Source: CAWIHK01 sp963835935 | GTDB lineage: Bacteria; Bacteroidota; Ignavibacteria; UBA10030; CAVZMI01 | DNA length: 64,000 bases | Assembly: GCA_963835935.1 (NCBI GenBank) | Contig: CAWIHK010000002.1 | Coordinates: forward strand, 248,001 to 312,000 | Direction of reading: 5' to 3' | Shown: positions 29,238 to 39,120 of the stretch, piece by piece | Numbering within the stretch: position 1 is the first letter of the stretch | Layout of the letters: the number at the start of each line of letters is the position of its first letter | Notes under the pieces: generated by a model | Database searches by the model: none | Told to the model about the DNA's origin: nothing | The model's input: the letters and a program-made list of their open reading frames with translations, nothing else | Program-made: the position numbers and the translations under genes

Positions 29238-30494
29238 TTATGCTGAAGACGTCTGATCATATTTGATTTCACGAAGTAGTCCGATGACCGCTAGAATAAT
29301 TACCAAAGGCACGATCGGAACTGCAATCCGCGCATGAGCGATAAAACAAACTGCAATTCCCCACCAGTAGACAATTATTGAAAGAAGTGGAAATAGCTTC
29401 TGTTTTCTTCGTCCCATAAAAATAATACCGGCAATAGCACTGAGGATAATCGGTAATTGAACAATCAAGATTAGAATTGATTTTAATGGTGACTCCGCGA
29501 GATACCAAAAGGTGAATACTTGTGCAGATATTTTTTGAAAAAGGATTTTAGGATTATTCCATACCTCACGAATGATCATGTTTCGTAAATACGCTTCACC
29601 AACCGCTTCTTCTGCATCGAGAGGTGAAATATCAGCATTATCGAGAGTGTCGCCAATTTCCGAAGTTGCTCGTTCCATGGATTGTGAAAAAGATAAGGGA
29701 TACTTCGTGAAGTCTTGAGCAATCGCTTTGCCGACAATAAAGTTCGAAGCTGCAGTCGTTTGCACAGGTATGAATTCTTTAGTCACCCGATAATTACGCA
29801 CTGACCATGGGAGAATAATAATGATAACACAAAGGAAACTGACAAAAAGATATTTAGCTTCTTTCCATTTGAAACGTGATAAACAGATTATAATTAAAAA
29901 CGGGATGAATAGAATAACTCCAGATCTTATAAGCGACGTGATTCCAACAACCATCCCTAAAAATAATGCACGCCAGAATGTCGGAATATTAAAAAATCGT
30001 ACCAACCGATATGCTACAAAGAGAATCATAATCGTGAGCAACGTTTCTGTCCAAATCCGAGCAGAATACCACATGAAAATCGGATTGAATGCTATAAAAA
30101 AAGCCGCCCATCGTGCCACAGCAAGTGTCGATAATTGTCGAGTGACAAAAAAGACGAACAGCACACTTCCGCCAAGGATAAAAGCTTGAAGTACTTGAAT
30201 GGATAAAACAGAATAACCCCGAAATACCCAGCAGAGAGCGGCTATCATCAATGGATAGATTGGGCCGCGAGAGACTGTGGACATTTCAGCGTCGGTAAAC
30301 CGGAATCCGTTTCCTTCATAAAAATTTCTGCCTATCTCACCATAACGATCTGCATCCTGTTGTGCATGAAAAGAATATTCGATTCTAGGATAAACCACCA
30401 ATGAAAAACTGAGACTGAGCAGGATGGCACCGCATACACAAAACACCAGCGGCGGTTGATACATGATCATAAAATCACGAATCCTTTTCATCAT
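29238..30494 (-). CDS. Multi-pass membrane protein, GT39/ArnT-like glycosyltransferase
   Basis: The 418-residue protein has about ten hydrophobic segments. After the first one comes a periplasmic loop with paired acidic residues (QQDADRYGEIGRNFYEGNGF), typical of GT-C glycosyltransferases that use a polyprenyl-phosphate sugar. The RGPIYPLMIA and FNPIFMWYSARIWTETLL segments also fit the dolichyl-phosphate-mannose/ArnT-like group. Acceptor and donor cannot be told. It ends 188 bp before the surE start on the same strand. It may serve glycosylation of lipid or protein at the cell surface. Confidence 0.7.
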   Translation of the reverse strand: MMKRIRDFMIMYQPPLVFCVCGAILLSLSFSLVVYPRIEYSFHAQQDADRYGEIGRNFYEGNGFRFTDAEMSTVSRGPIYPLMIAALCWVFRGYSVLSIQVLQAFILGGSVLFVFFVTRQLSTLAVARWAAFFIAFNPIFMWYSARIWTETLLTIMILFVAYRLVRFFNIPTFWRALFLGMVVGITSLIRSGVILFIPFLIIICLSRFKWKEAKYLFVSFLCVIIIILPWSVRNYRVTKEFIPVQTTAASNFIVGKAIAQDFTKYPLSFSQSMERATSEIGDTLDNADISPLDAEEAVGEAYLRNMIIREVWNNPKILFQKISAQVFTFWYLAESPLKSILILIVQLPIILSAIAGIIFMGRRKQKLFPLLSIIVYWWGIAVCFIAHARIAVPIVPLVIILAVIGLLREIKYDQTSSA

Positions 30495-30501
30495 ACTCCT
30501 T

Positions 30502-30825
30502 TCATTTGAATATTTTTTTCAGACCAAGTATTCTATCAACTGTAATATCATGTTTGCCTCGATGGGTTTCCACTGGGCAATACGAAAATCCATATGGCCT
30601 GTAGAGCCTGCTAAAAGCGGAAGTGCGACAACGACAAAAAGATTTTAACTGTACGACATCCAAATCGTTTCCGGCAATCATCGCAGATCGTGAGAAAGCT
30701 TCCATGGTTTCTGTTATATTCGATTTCCCTGCGAGTAATATAATTTTTTCATCTGAAAAATGCTTATAAATTTTTGGCGAACCGGAATATCTTCTATTCC
30801 GCCGTAAAATATAATTACAACTCAA
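30502..30825 (-). CDS. Doubtful small open frame upstream of the GT39-like gene
   Basis: A 107-codon frame ends 8 bp before the GT39-like start. The product is Arg/Lys-rich, has no recognisable domain, and I see no good ribosome site. It may be a decayed gene or chance. Beyond it, up to 31,038, the sequence is AT-rich with nothing I can assign. Confidence 0.2.
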   Translation of the reverse strand: MSCNYILRRNRRYSGSPKIYKHFSDEKIILLAGKSNITETMEAFSRSAMIAGNDLDVVQLKSFCRCRTSAFSRLYRPYGFSYCPVETHRGKHDITVDRILGLKKIFK

Positions 30826-31038
30826 AATAGCTATAACAACACATCACTCAACCGCATTTATCTTTTTTCATTCCATTGTTTTATTGTTCGCACATTTTCC
30901 AACCCGACTTAGATCGGTTTGGATACTTCATTATCAGTATTTTTTCTATTTTCGTCTTTTCATTGGAAGCATGATACATCATAGATTACTTCTATACGAA
31001 AAGGATTAAGTGATTGATATGATGGAATATTGATAAGA

Positions 31039-32202
31039 TCAAAAATCAAACCTTATTCTTGGTGATATCATAAACATCGAGGAGTGTTCCCATGGTTTAA
31101 GATCCCTCAAAGGCGCGAAGGGAACTACGCGGGCTTCTATACCTAATACTTTTGTAATATTCCATCCACCACCGAGCATAATTGAGTAGTTGGCAAACTG
31201 GACAAATATCTCATAGATATCATTATTACAACTTGCATCGCCATATCTAGTCAAATCAAATCTCAAATAAGGCCCTTCGGTACTGCTTGTTTTATCTTTG
31301 ACTATCTCTGTTTCATTTTTCACATGTCCCTGGCCGATCTGGTGCATTTCTCCACCAACTGAAATTTTAAGAGCTGCATCGCTCATAAAGTCCGACATAT
31401 TAGCGTAAAATGAATAACCCATCATACCGCCAAATATCAGGAAGTAAATTTCGTTTGGGCTGCGCAGCACCTCGTTGGCTTTATTAAGATAATCACTATA
31501 AAATAATTCACCGTTGAACCCATCGACGTTAAAACTCAAATAGCCTCCCCATCCTGCATCGAGCAACCTTGTTGATCCAAGAAAACCTGATGTCGGATAT
31601 CCCATACGAACAGGCCCCTGGATTCCAAACCGAACTTTCTGATGTATGAAACCAGCTCGAAATACTCCGGCATACCACCATGGATAGTTAATTTGATCCA
31701 AACCAATAGATTCATCAAATCCCCAATTTTTTTCTATTTTAAAGAAACTGTGAAAAGCTGAAAATTGAGCTTTAGATGTTGGCCACCAATTTTCATCTGC
31801 CCCATGTCTCTCACCTGTAGCAGATGGAAATTCATACGGTTCCCAGAAATAGTTATCTCTATTTTTTATATATTCATACCATGTTTTACCCAAGATTATA
31901 TATAATTTTTCTAGATCTGTAGTTGTGTATTTACCTGCATACATTCCTACCAATGGATGATCTGGGTCCGGCGGGTTGATACTCCTGAAAATTATCACGT
32001 CATCTGAATAATTTATTGCATTTTCAGATATTGTGTCATTCATTTCTATGTACTCTTTTACATATGATATTGTTATTATTTTAACTTGACGATCACGAAT
32101 ATACCAACCTTCAGCAAGACCGGACACTATTTGGGCAAAAGTTATCTGCGGTATAATACATAAGGCGGAAAAGATAAAAAAAACTTTGAATAAATTTTTC
32201 AT
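31039..32202 (-). CDS. Secreted/outer-membrane protein, paralogue of the next gene
   Basis: This 387-residue protein has a signal peptide (MKNLFKVFFIFSALCIIPQITFAQ). The C-terminal half looks like repeated beta-strands of an outer-membrane barrel, ending SSMFMISPRIRFDF with a terminal aromatic residue. It aligns over its C-terminal 230 residues with the 32,300-33,520 product: YPWWYAGVFRAGF against YPFWTAGTFKVGL, RLLDAGWGGYLSF against RLLEGGMGGGISF, and MFMISPRIRF against FFIISPRIRL. I know no named family. It is the last gene of an apparent four-gene minus-strand cluster that starts with a coiled-coil membrane protein. Confidence 0.65.
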   Translation of the reverse strand: MKNLFKVFFIFSALCIIPQITFAQIVSGLAEGWYIRDRQVKIITISYVKEYIEMNDTISENAINYSDDVIIFRSINPPDPDHPLVGMYAGKYTTTDLEKLYIILGKTWYEYIKNRDNYFWEPYEFPSATGERHGADENWWPTSKAQFSAFHSFFKIEKNWGFDESIGLDQINYPWWYAGVFRAGFIHQKVRFGIQGPVRMGYPTSGFLGSTRLLDAGWGGYLSFNVDGFNGELFYSDYLNKANEVLRSPNEIYFLIFGGMMGYSFYANMSDFMSDAALKISVGGEMHQIGQGHVKNETEIVKDKTSSTEGPYLRFDLTRYGDASCNNDIYEIFVQFANYSIMLGGGWNITKVLGIEARVVPFAPLRDLKPWEHSSMFMISPRIRFDF

Positions 32203-32299
32203 TCTACTCCCCTATCCGTCTAACCAACAATCAAAAAATCTCTTTTATTACAAAAATTATTCTGTTTCCATGTGAACGCTTTAACATGTTTGAAATTGC

Positions 32300-33520
32300 C
32301 TACAACCTAATTCTTGGTGAAATGATGAAAAAGTTAGGCTGTTCCCATTTATCATTTGCTCTGAATAAACTCCAAGTAGCAAGCTTTGCCTCAACTCCAA
32401 ACCAATCTGTAAAATTGTAAGCGGCTCCGATTAAAAGTGAAAGATTATAGAATTGAACAAACGTTTCGCCACTATTATTTTTCAATACATAATCAAATCG
32501 GACGTAAGGGCTAATTTTATCCTGTCTTTTTATTCCCGTGGCATAATCATTAACAAGTTCCAAACGGTTATAGGAGTCGTTAGGAATAACTCGAACAGGT
32601 AAAACCTGATGATAACCGGCGCCTGCTTTAATTCTGACTGCACCAGATAATTCGAAATAATTTATCGGTATTGTAAATGTATAATATCCCTGCGCGGCAA
32701 AAGGAATATAATAATGGATGCTGTCTCCGTTCTCATCTTCTAAAAAACTCCCTGTTTTCTTCGTCAGATCGGAAAAAGAAATTCTTCCGCCAAAATTATC
32801 TACATCAAAAGATATTCCGCCACCCATGCCTCCTTCGAGTAGTCTACTTTTAATGATAGCATTATTATTCTGACCCATCCCAACAGGACATTGGAAATAC
32901 ACTTTTAATATCTGATGATTCAATCCAACTTTAAAAGTACCTGCTGTCCAAAATGGGTATCCTAATTCGTCGTCGCCAATTCTAAATTCCCCTCCCCATT
33001 CGTCGGTTCGTGCAATCATCTGGTAAATTGAGACTTCATATCTTCCAGGCGTCCACCAATAGACATCCCTGCATCGGCCGGAATTAATCAAGTTTTCAAA
33101 AAGAGGAAGGTTGTTCTTTTTAATTTCCTCCCAATAATAATTTCTTCTTACAAGACTGTCGCATAATCCTGGACTAAGAAAATCCAATGGCTTAGGACTC
33201 CCTTTATAGTCAGCCATCACTTGTTTGTCTTCTACCCAACTACCGTCTGGTTTTTGGACTCGAATAATATTTTCGATTTTCAAAATTTCATTTGATACTT
33301 TGCCGCTAATATGATTTTGTTTTATAGTTATTATTAAACTTCCATCTTCCTGGATATTGGCATTTTTATAAGCGTTATATTTTTCAATAACAATTTCACC
33401 GATATTCTGCATGGGAAGTATCATCCACCTTCGTGCACCTAACTCTTCCTGCGCTGATAAGCTCTGTATGTATGAAATCGAAAAGAATATAGAAAGTATT
33501 AACATTATATTCTTTACCAT
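32300..33520 (-). CDS. Secreted/outer-membrane protein, tandem paralogue
   Basis: From the ATG at 33,520 the product is 406 residues and starts with a signal peptide (MVKNIMLILSIFFSISYIQSLSAQ). A GGAGG ribosome site five bases upstream decides this start over one at 33,556. The first 120 residues of the mature part look like a soluble lipocalin- or Ig-sized domain. The rest has alternating hydrophobic beta-strands ending FFIISPRIRL, shared with the downstream paralogue. I recognise no family. The spacing to the neighbouring genes (97 bp downstream, 116 bp upstream) allows a single transcript. Confidence 0.65.
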   Translation of the reverse strand: MVKNIMLILSIFFSISYIQSLSAQEELGARRWMILPMQNIGEIVIEKYNAYKNANIQEDGSLIITIKQNHISGKVSNEILKIENIIRVQKPDGSWVEDKQVMADYKGSPKPLDFLSPGLCDSLVRRNYYWEEIKKNNLPLFENLINSGRCRDVYWWTPGRYEVSIYQMIARTDEWGGEFRIGDDELGYPFWTAGTFKVGLNHQILKVYFQCPVGMGQNNNAIIKSRLLEGGMGGGISFDVDNFGGRISFSDLTKKTGSFLEDENGDSIHYYIPFAAQGYYTFTIPINYFELSGAVRIKAGAGYHQVLPVRVIPNDSYNRLELVNDYATGIKRQDKISPYVRFDYVLKNNSGETFVQFYNLSLLIGAAYNFTDWFGVEAKLATWSLFRANDKWEQPNFFIISPRIRL

Positions 33521-33636
33521 TACTACCTCCAAATTTATTATCAAAACTATCTGCAAACCAGATTTGTTGCCGAGTTACCTTTCTTTCTATGCCTTCGCAA
33601 CTATCCAGATAAATTCAGCAGTGTTGTTCGGCACAC

Positions 33637-35025
33637 TCAGTGCTTTATCCTTCTTTCTATTTCTTTGCAATTATTACCTCTGTTATCAATAGCATAAATT
33701 TTTACTGTGATTTCAACGTTCGTCGGTAAATTAAGGGGGAATCTCCATGTTTGTATATGTTGAATACCAACATTCATAATATCGGGCACCGGATTAAGAT
33801 TCTGAATGTTATCTCCTCCCATTTTAAATTTAATATGAGCATAATTTGGTTTCCCGGTCGTGTCCCTTCCGTAACTATTACAAGTTACAACTAAATAGTC
33901 ATTCCCACCATTGTTCTCATACCGAAATGTTCCGATATCTGGAGGTTGCGGATCCTTAACATCTACACTAAAAGGACAACCTAAATCCACAGTATCTATA
34001 TCTATTTTATATCTCCTGAATACGATCGTTCCTGTGCTGCGCGGCGTATAAATGACTGTATTAGTACCATCGGCAATTTTTTCGTCATCTTTAAAGACTT
34101 TTATATAAATTTTGGATTCTGGAGCATTTTGAAAGTCACCATGAAAAGTATATGGTTCACCGACTACAGCCTGGCTTTCGTTTTCTTGCAGAATTGGATC
34201 ATAAACATTAACATTAAACGTAACATTGGCATTCCTGCCATAAATATCAGATGCAGAAACTGTGACTGGATGATTCCCTAACGTATTTAAATCTCCAGAC
34301 ACTTCGAATTCTGTAGTAGGAGATGGATTTGGGAATCTAGCGATATCACTCGGCAATACTCCTTGTAATTGTGTGTTAACATCAGTAACACCATTTACAA
34401 TTACTGTATTCGACCATCGCGCTGGTTTACTCGGGAAGCGAATAGCCGGCACATTATGCGTTGTCACCTTTAGCACTAAAGGAGAAAGTGTTGAGCCAAC
34501 CCAAATACTCATCATTTCTTTTTTGATAATAGGTTTTGTTAATTTTGTTACAATCGAATCCGGCAGCCTAGATATTAACGTTCTAAGTGTATCGGCAATA
34601 GTCGGGGTTGCCTCTGTTTTGAATACTATCTTATAAGTTCCCAAATCCATAGGACTTGGTTTCCATTTAAGATTTACCGAAGAACTGTCGTTTGAATAAA
34701 AAAACTTATTAGATATATCAACAGATGTTATATTTCCATCCGGAGCAATTTTTATGGATTCACCAGAATCGATTCTAATCCTCTTATTTTTAAAACCGAT
34801 AAAATTATCTACTATTTTGATTTCACAATTCAATGCAGTTGTATCATTATCGGGGTTATATTGTAGGCTCTTTGGTGCAGTTGTAGTATCATTAAGAATA
34901 GTAGGATTCGTTATCATATTTATTAATAATATTTCGTCTCTATCTCTTTCTCCTGCAATTGAAAACAATGTGATAATTGCAGCTATATATAAGATAAAAT
35001 AGAACTCCACTCTTTTATTTTTCAC
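33637..35025 (-). CDS. Exported protein with Ig-like repeats
   Basis: The 462-residue protein has an N-terminal hydrophobic segment (FYFILYIAAIITLFSIAG) that is a signal peptide or anchor. Several beta-sandwich-like domains follow, poor in Cys and rich in Thr/Val/Asn. The phrases GNHPVTVSASDIYGRNANVTFNVNVYDP and TYKIVFKTEATPTIADTL are typical of Ig/cadherin-like or CARDB-like surface modules. No catalytic motif is visible. Its place between a coiled-coil inner-membrane protein and two putative outer-membrane proteins suggests one envelope-spanning or surface assembly, which is an inference from order only. Confidence 0.6.
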   Translation of the reverse strand: MKNKRVEFYFILYIAAIITLFSIAGERDRDEILLINMITNPTILNDTTTAPKSLQYNPDNDTTALNCEIKIVDNFIGFKNKRIRIDSGESIKIAPDGNITSVDISNKFFYSNDSSSVNLKWKPSPMDLGTYKIVFKTEATPTIADTLRTLISRLPDSIVTKLTKPIIKKEMMSIWVGSTLSPLVLKVTTHNVPAIRFPSKPARWSNTVIVNGVTDVNTQLQGVLPSDIARFPNPSPTTEFEVSGDLNTLGNHPVTVSASDIYGRNANVTFNVNVYDPILQENESQAVVGEPYTFHGDFQNAPESKIYIKVFKDDEKIADGTNTVIYTPRSTGTIVFRRYKIDIDTVDLGCPFSVDVKDPQPPDIGTFRYENNGGNDYLVVTCNSYGRDTTGKPNYAHIKFKMGGDNIQNLNPVPDIMNVGIQHIQTWRFPLNLPTNVEITVKIYAIDNRGNNCKEIERRIKH

Positions 35026-35066
35026 TATCCGCCTCTCCTATTTTGAATAGTATAGAACGAATTCAG

Positions 35067-35507
35067 CTATCTTCTCTCTTTCTTTTTCGAACTCTCAACA
35101 CCTTTATTGATAAGTTCGAATATCTCCTTCTGTACAATTTTTCTGATCGTATCCTCTTGAGTTTGTTCCGTAATGATTCTTAATTGTGCAGAAGCTGAAG
35201 ATAACTCAGTGATCAGTTCCCTGATTTTATCCATTAATTCCTCAGATATTCCTCCACCTGCACTTCTTTTTCCTCCCTCTTCAGAAGGAATAAAGTAAAC
35301 TGAAATTGCGAGTAATAATAATGTGACGGCTTCTATGCCAATTCCTATTATCGCCGTCCTTTCATTGATGACATGTGCAAACCTTAAGCCTACAAAGATT
35401 AAGAGAATCATTGCACCGACATAAACCACTGCGCTAATTTTATTGATATTCCTAACAGCGAAATTTCCAAGTTTTGATCTACCTGACATTGAATCTGAAG
35501 CTTTCAT
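35067..35507 (-). CDS. Two-TM membrane protein with C-terminal coiled coil
   Basis: This 146-residue protein has two hydrophobic helices (about 25-45 and 53-73) joined by a short loop. A Gly-rich hinge (GGKRSAGGG) follows, and then a charged helix of about 60 residues likely to form a coiled coil. There is no known domain. It ends 41 bp before the Ig-like protein gene starts and is the first gene of the minus-strand cluster that runs to 31,039. It may anchor or organise a complex at the inner membrane. Confidence 0.6.
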   Translation of the reverse strand: MKASDSMSGRSKLGNFAVRNINKISAVVYVGAMILLIFVGLRFAHVINERTAIIGIGIEAVTLLLLAISVYFIPSEEGGKRSAGGGISEELMDKIRELITELSSASAQLRIITEQTQEDTIRKIVQKEIFELINKGVESSKKKERR

Positions 35508-35649
35508 TTTAAAATTCCTTTAAAAGGTTTTTTATTATTTTTTCGCGATGCATTCCGATAGTTTTCATGCTCGCAAATGAGATTGTTATTTCATGATCCT
35601 TAGTTTTTTGTTCAAATCTGATGCCATATAATCACTAAAAAATAAAGAG

Positions 35650-35669
35650 CCCCGCTTTTTGCGGCGGGG
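35650..35669 (-). terminator. Hairpin after the Wzc-type gene
   Basis: Minus-strand CCCCGCCGC and GCGGGG arms around AAAAA, then CTC and a T-rich run, lie 75 bp after the tyrosine-kinase stop. It separates that gene from the surface-protein cluster. Confidence 0.65.
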
Positions 35670-35743
35670 TATTTGTAACATTCAATCTAAAAAAATTCTG
35701 ATTAATTGGTTTTGTATATTACTTCATTTTAGCTCTCAAATAC

Positions 35744-38098
35744 TTATGCGCGATTATTGCTAATTCGTTTGTGTTTACGAACCGTTTTCGCTTCCTTCTC
35801 TCCCGGATTTTTGTACGAACCGTATGTATTTGATTTGTAAAATGAATGCAGTGTGCTACGGTAATCGAATCGGTTTATCACCACACCAAGAATAGTTGTC
35901 CCAACCTGCTTCATCATCTCGACCGATTTTTCCAGAACTGCTGTCCTTGTTTCGCCCGACTGCACTACCAGAATGACGCCGTCGACTAATGTCGAAAGCA
36001 CGAGGGCGTCGGTTACGAGCAACAACGACGATGAGTCATAAATCACTATATCGAAATTCTTCTCGGCATACTTCCTGAACTGATGCATCGGCGCTGTACT
36101 TAATAGTTCCGCCGGATTATTGGCATGCATTCCAGAGCTGACAATAAACAAATCTTCAATCGAAGTTTTCTGAATTGCACCGTCGTTTTTTTCCTCTCCT
36201 AGTAAGAGTTCTGTCAAACCTGGTGAACGGTGCGTATCGACAAGAGTGTGCAATATTCCCCGGCGCAGATCTGCATCGACCAAAAGTGTTTTCTTTCCCA
36301 ATTGGGCAAGTGAGATAGCTAGGTTCACTGCGACAGTAGTTTTTCCTTCAGACGGTTCTGCACTGGCAACAAGAATACTCTTGAGTTGTTTTTCTGGCGA
36401 TACAAAGAACAAGCTTGTTCGCAAACGCCTGAATGATTCGGCCACAGGCGACATCGGGTTATGATATACTACAAGTGAACGGTCGAAAATGCGACCTGCC
36501 ACGCTTAGTGGCGTTTCATCGTCGCCGCCTGCTCCTGTAAAGAGGTCTTTCTTGGCCTCGTCAACAGTTTTAAAATTGTGAATCAAGGCAAGAGGCACCA
36601 AGTTGTGTTTTTTGATATCTTCGGGACCCCGTATTCGTCCGTCCAATGCTCCACGAAGAAATACGACCCCGATTCCGAGAATGAGTCCTGCAACAATTGA
36701 TATCAACAGATTCAAAAAAACTTTCGGCTTTACAGGTGTGTATACTGGTTGTGCGCGGTCGAGTATATTTATATATCCAAACTCTGATTGTTCGGCAATG
36801 AAAGCTTCCTGAAATTTCTCAGAGACCATTATATATACTTTTTCCGCGGTTGAGCGGTCTCGCTCAAGCCGTGCATAAGCAAGACTGCGAGCCGGCATCC
36901 GATTGAATTGCCCCTCGTATTGTCGAATGATTTCATTAAGAATTTTTATCTTCGAATCCAGCGATTGTTTTTTTATCTGGTTGTCAATAATCTTTTCCTT
37001 CAAACTCCAGATATAACTAAAAGCGCCTCCCTGACCCGTTGGAGGCTGATCCGGAATTGATAACTTCATAATTTCATCGGTCTTCTCATTCAATCGAGTG
37101 TGTAAGGCCTTAATTTGTTTCTCGATCTCTTGAAGTTGGCTTTTGTATGTCTGCTGATTTGTGTTTTGAGAATTTTGAGCAATAATGACATCACGATTTA
37201 CTTCCAGCTTTGCGATTTCGTTTTGCAAATTCTCAATGTATTTATCATTCGCAACAGCTATGTCTCTGGCTGTTTGTGGTGCTTCTTTTTCAAGTTGATC
37301 CTGCAGCGAGGTCAGAGTTTTGTTGATAGTTTCATTTTCGATCATCGCTTCGTCCCGGCTTGCCTGAAACTTGGACAGAATCTCAATCGTTTTCTTCGCT
37401 TCGTCATCGAGTGAGACAATTCGCTCACGCTCCATTAAATTTTTCAATGCGCTTTCGGCTTCGTTTAATTCCTGTTTTTTCGACTTCACCTGTTCTCCGA
37501 GAAACTCGCGGACATTGTGCATACGGAGACGGCTTGTCATGATGCTGTTGTTGAAGTATGTGTCGATGAATTTATTAGCTAAAAGAGCCGCTTCCTCAGG
37601 AGAAGAACTGCTGGCTGCGATTTCTATGTAATCCGCATCACTGCTTGGAGTTATCGTAATATCGCTCTGAATTCTTGCCGCGACAACATCAGGAGAGAGC
37701 ACATCTCCTTTCCCGTCATGTTCTTTATGAATAATCAGAAGTGGTGTTTTTGAAATTGAGTCGACATAATTCATTTTGGTCAATTCGATCGTTAGTGCAT
37801 ATGATAACGATCGTGATTTTAAGAATTCGACTTCATTTTTTATTATTCGATCAGGATCAAGGAGGTTATAATCCTGCGCCGTTCCAATGTTCTTCATCCG
37901 GCTGAGTGTATTCCGCGTATCAATGGAAACGGTGGCCGTCGACTGGTACACAAAATTACTGGAAAAAGTCCAGGCCGCCATTCCGGCAACAACAACTAAA
38001 AAACAGAAGAGGATAATCCATCGCCCTCGGTAAAGAATCTGATAGTAATCATGGAAATTTAATTCACCCATGTAGGTTACATTATTCTGATGGTCCAT
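35744..38098 (-). CDS. Wzc-type polysaccharide co-polymerase / tyrosine autokinase
   Basis: The 784-residue inner-membrane protein combines an N-terminal Wzz-like chain-length domain and a C-terminal BY-kinase. TM1 is at about residues 30-50, followed by a long periplasmic coiled-coil region with a GNVR-type segment, and TM2 lies near 460. The kinase has Walker A (SAEPSEGKTTVAVNLA), Walker A' (KTLLVDADLRRG) and Walker B (FDIVIYDSSSLLLV). The C-terminal tail holds a tyrosine cluster (FDYRSTLHSFYKSNTYGSY), the expected autophosphorylation sites. Such proteins control exopolysaccharide polymerisation and export. No glycosyltransferase, Wza or phosphatase gene lies next to it, so it is an orphan here. 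A GACACA-CAT-TGTGTC palindrome at 38,138-38,152, just upstream, could be an operator. Confidence 0.9.
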   Translation of the reverse strand: MDHQNNVTYMGELNFHDYYQILYRGRWIILFCFLVVVAGMAAWTFSSNFVYQSTATVSIDTRNTLSRMKNIGTAQDYNLLDPDRIIKNEVEFLKSRSLSYALTIELTKMNYVDSISKTPLLIIHKEHDGKGDVLSPDVVAARIQSDITITPSSDADYIEIAASSSSPEEAALLANKFIDTYFNNSIMTSRLRMHNVREFLGEQVKSKKQELNEAESALKNLMERERIVSLDDEAKKTIEILSKFQASRDEAMIENETINKTLTSLQDQLEKEAPQTARDIAVANDKYIENLQNEIAKLEVNRDVIIAQNSQNTNQQTYKSQLQEIEKQIKALHTRLNEKTDEIMKLSIPDQPPTGQGGAFSYIWSLKEKIIDNQIKKQSLDSKIKILNEIIRQYEGQFNRMPARSLAYARLERDRSTAEKVYIMVSEKFQEAFIAEQSEFGYINILDRAQPVYTPVKPKVFLNLLISIVAGLILGIGVVFLRGALDGRIRGPEDIKKHNLVPLALIHNFKTVDEAKKDLFTGAGGDDETPLSVAGRIFDRSLVVYHNPMSPVAESFRRLRTSLFFVSPEKQLKSILVASAEPSEGKTTVAVNLAISLAQLGKKTLLVDADLRRGILHTLVDTHRSPGLTELLLGEEKNDGAIQKTSIEDLFIVSSGMHANNPAELLSTAPMHQFRKYAEKNFDIVIYDSSSLLLVTDALVLSTLVDGVILVVQSGETRTAVLEKSVEMMKQVGTTILGVVINRFDYRSTLHSFYKSNTYGSYKNPGEKEAKTVRKHKRISNNRA

Positions 38099-38267
38099 AA
38101 TTTTCTATTCTCCATTAGTGTCAATTCTTCATCCTAAGACACACATTGTGTCCTCTCGCGGAGGTTATGTTAACATATAAAAATTCTTATTTAATTTTCT
38201 ATATACTCTTCTTAATTTAACTGCAATAAACGAATTATTTGATAATAATCAAGCTACGCTGACAAAA

Positions 38268-38288
38268 AAGCGGCTCTGGAAACCGCTT
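38268..38288 (-). terminator. Rho-independent terminator
   Basis: Minus-strand AAGCGG and CCGCTT arms close a nine-base loop and lead into six T residues. No annotated gene ends at it, since the nearest minus-strand gene upstream, panB, ends 830 bp away. Confidence 0.75.
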
Positions 38289-38720
38289 CTATTAAATTAT
38301 TATACCCAATGATTCAAGAAACACTTGCTCAAGCATAATATAGCCAAAATGGCAGTGTAATAATCCTGCCGGTCATACATCCATTCAAAATCATGTCGAG
38401 GAATGAGAAATTGACGAAATTCATATGCAAATGCATATTTTTGATGGATAATCACGATAGTCTTCCATCTTGATTTTTTTTCAAGCGAACTGCACCAGAT
38501 AAAGAGTCAGAATTAGCCGGAGTGATATCGATTTCCTTTTCATATTTTTTAATCCTTTTGTCTGCTAATGACGAAAATTATGCCAATCACCGCCTGTAAA
38601 ATAATCTCCTCAGTATGCCTTTATGTGAGCCTTTCAAAGTCAAAAAATCAGCATGAAAGTGTTTCCTAATTTCAAGTTTTGATTTTAAAAATTTTCTGGG
38701 CCGGGGAATGAAGAAAAAAA

Positions 38721-38750
38721 GCGCGTGACTGCTGGCCGACAATCACGCGC
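38721..38750 (-). terminator. Rho-independent terminator downstream of panB
   Basis: Eight-base arms GCGCGTGA / TCACGCGC with a 14-base loop and seven T residues on the minus strand. It probably ends the lpxC-lpxA-lipM-panB transcript, about 370 bp after panB. Confidence 0.8.
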
Positions 38751-39120
38751 CGTTCAAGGAGATCGCATGGTTTTTATTGCTTGACTGCTAACTGCTCCGT
38801 TGCTGCTGGAACACTCTTATGAATTTTCTTTGTGTTTTAAATCGTTTCCCCTTTCGATTCTAAAATCTAAATATTTAATAAACCAAGAATATGCCAGAGT
38901 TCGAAGTAAAATATTTTAAGGAATTTACAGTCGTAAGTTATTTGAAATAAATAGATTGTAAAACTAATAAATCGTGCCGTAAGTTTCACAAGTGTTGAAA
39001 GTTTAAATTCGTGTAATTTCTTCATGTAATTTATAGGTAAGATTGTAAAAAAGTAATTGACTGCCGCCGAAGCAATAGGATTCTATTTCTCGTTAAAACT
39101 GGAAGTTCTTTTAGATTGAA

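Larger units (their letters stand above)
38099..39120. other. 1-kb gap with two minus-strand terminators
   Basis: Between panB and the Wzc-type gene there is no complete coding frame that I trust. Two terminator hairpins on the minus strand (38,721-38,750 and 38,268-38,288) bracket about 430 bp. A minus-strand frame of about 70 codons within it lacks a start codon. The interval may encode a small RNA or a decayed gene. Confidence 0.45.

Noticed and set aside
38285..38500. Minus-strand frame of about 70 codons between two terminators
   Set aside because: It has no start codon or ribosome site, and its product matches nothing I recognise; kept only as part of the gap description.
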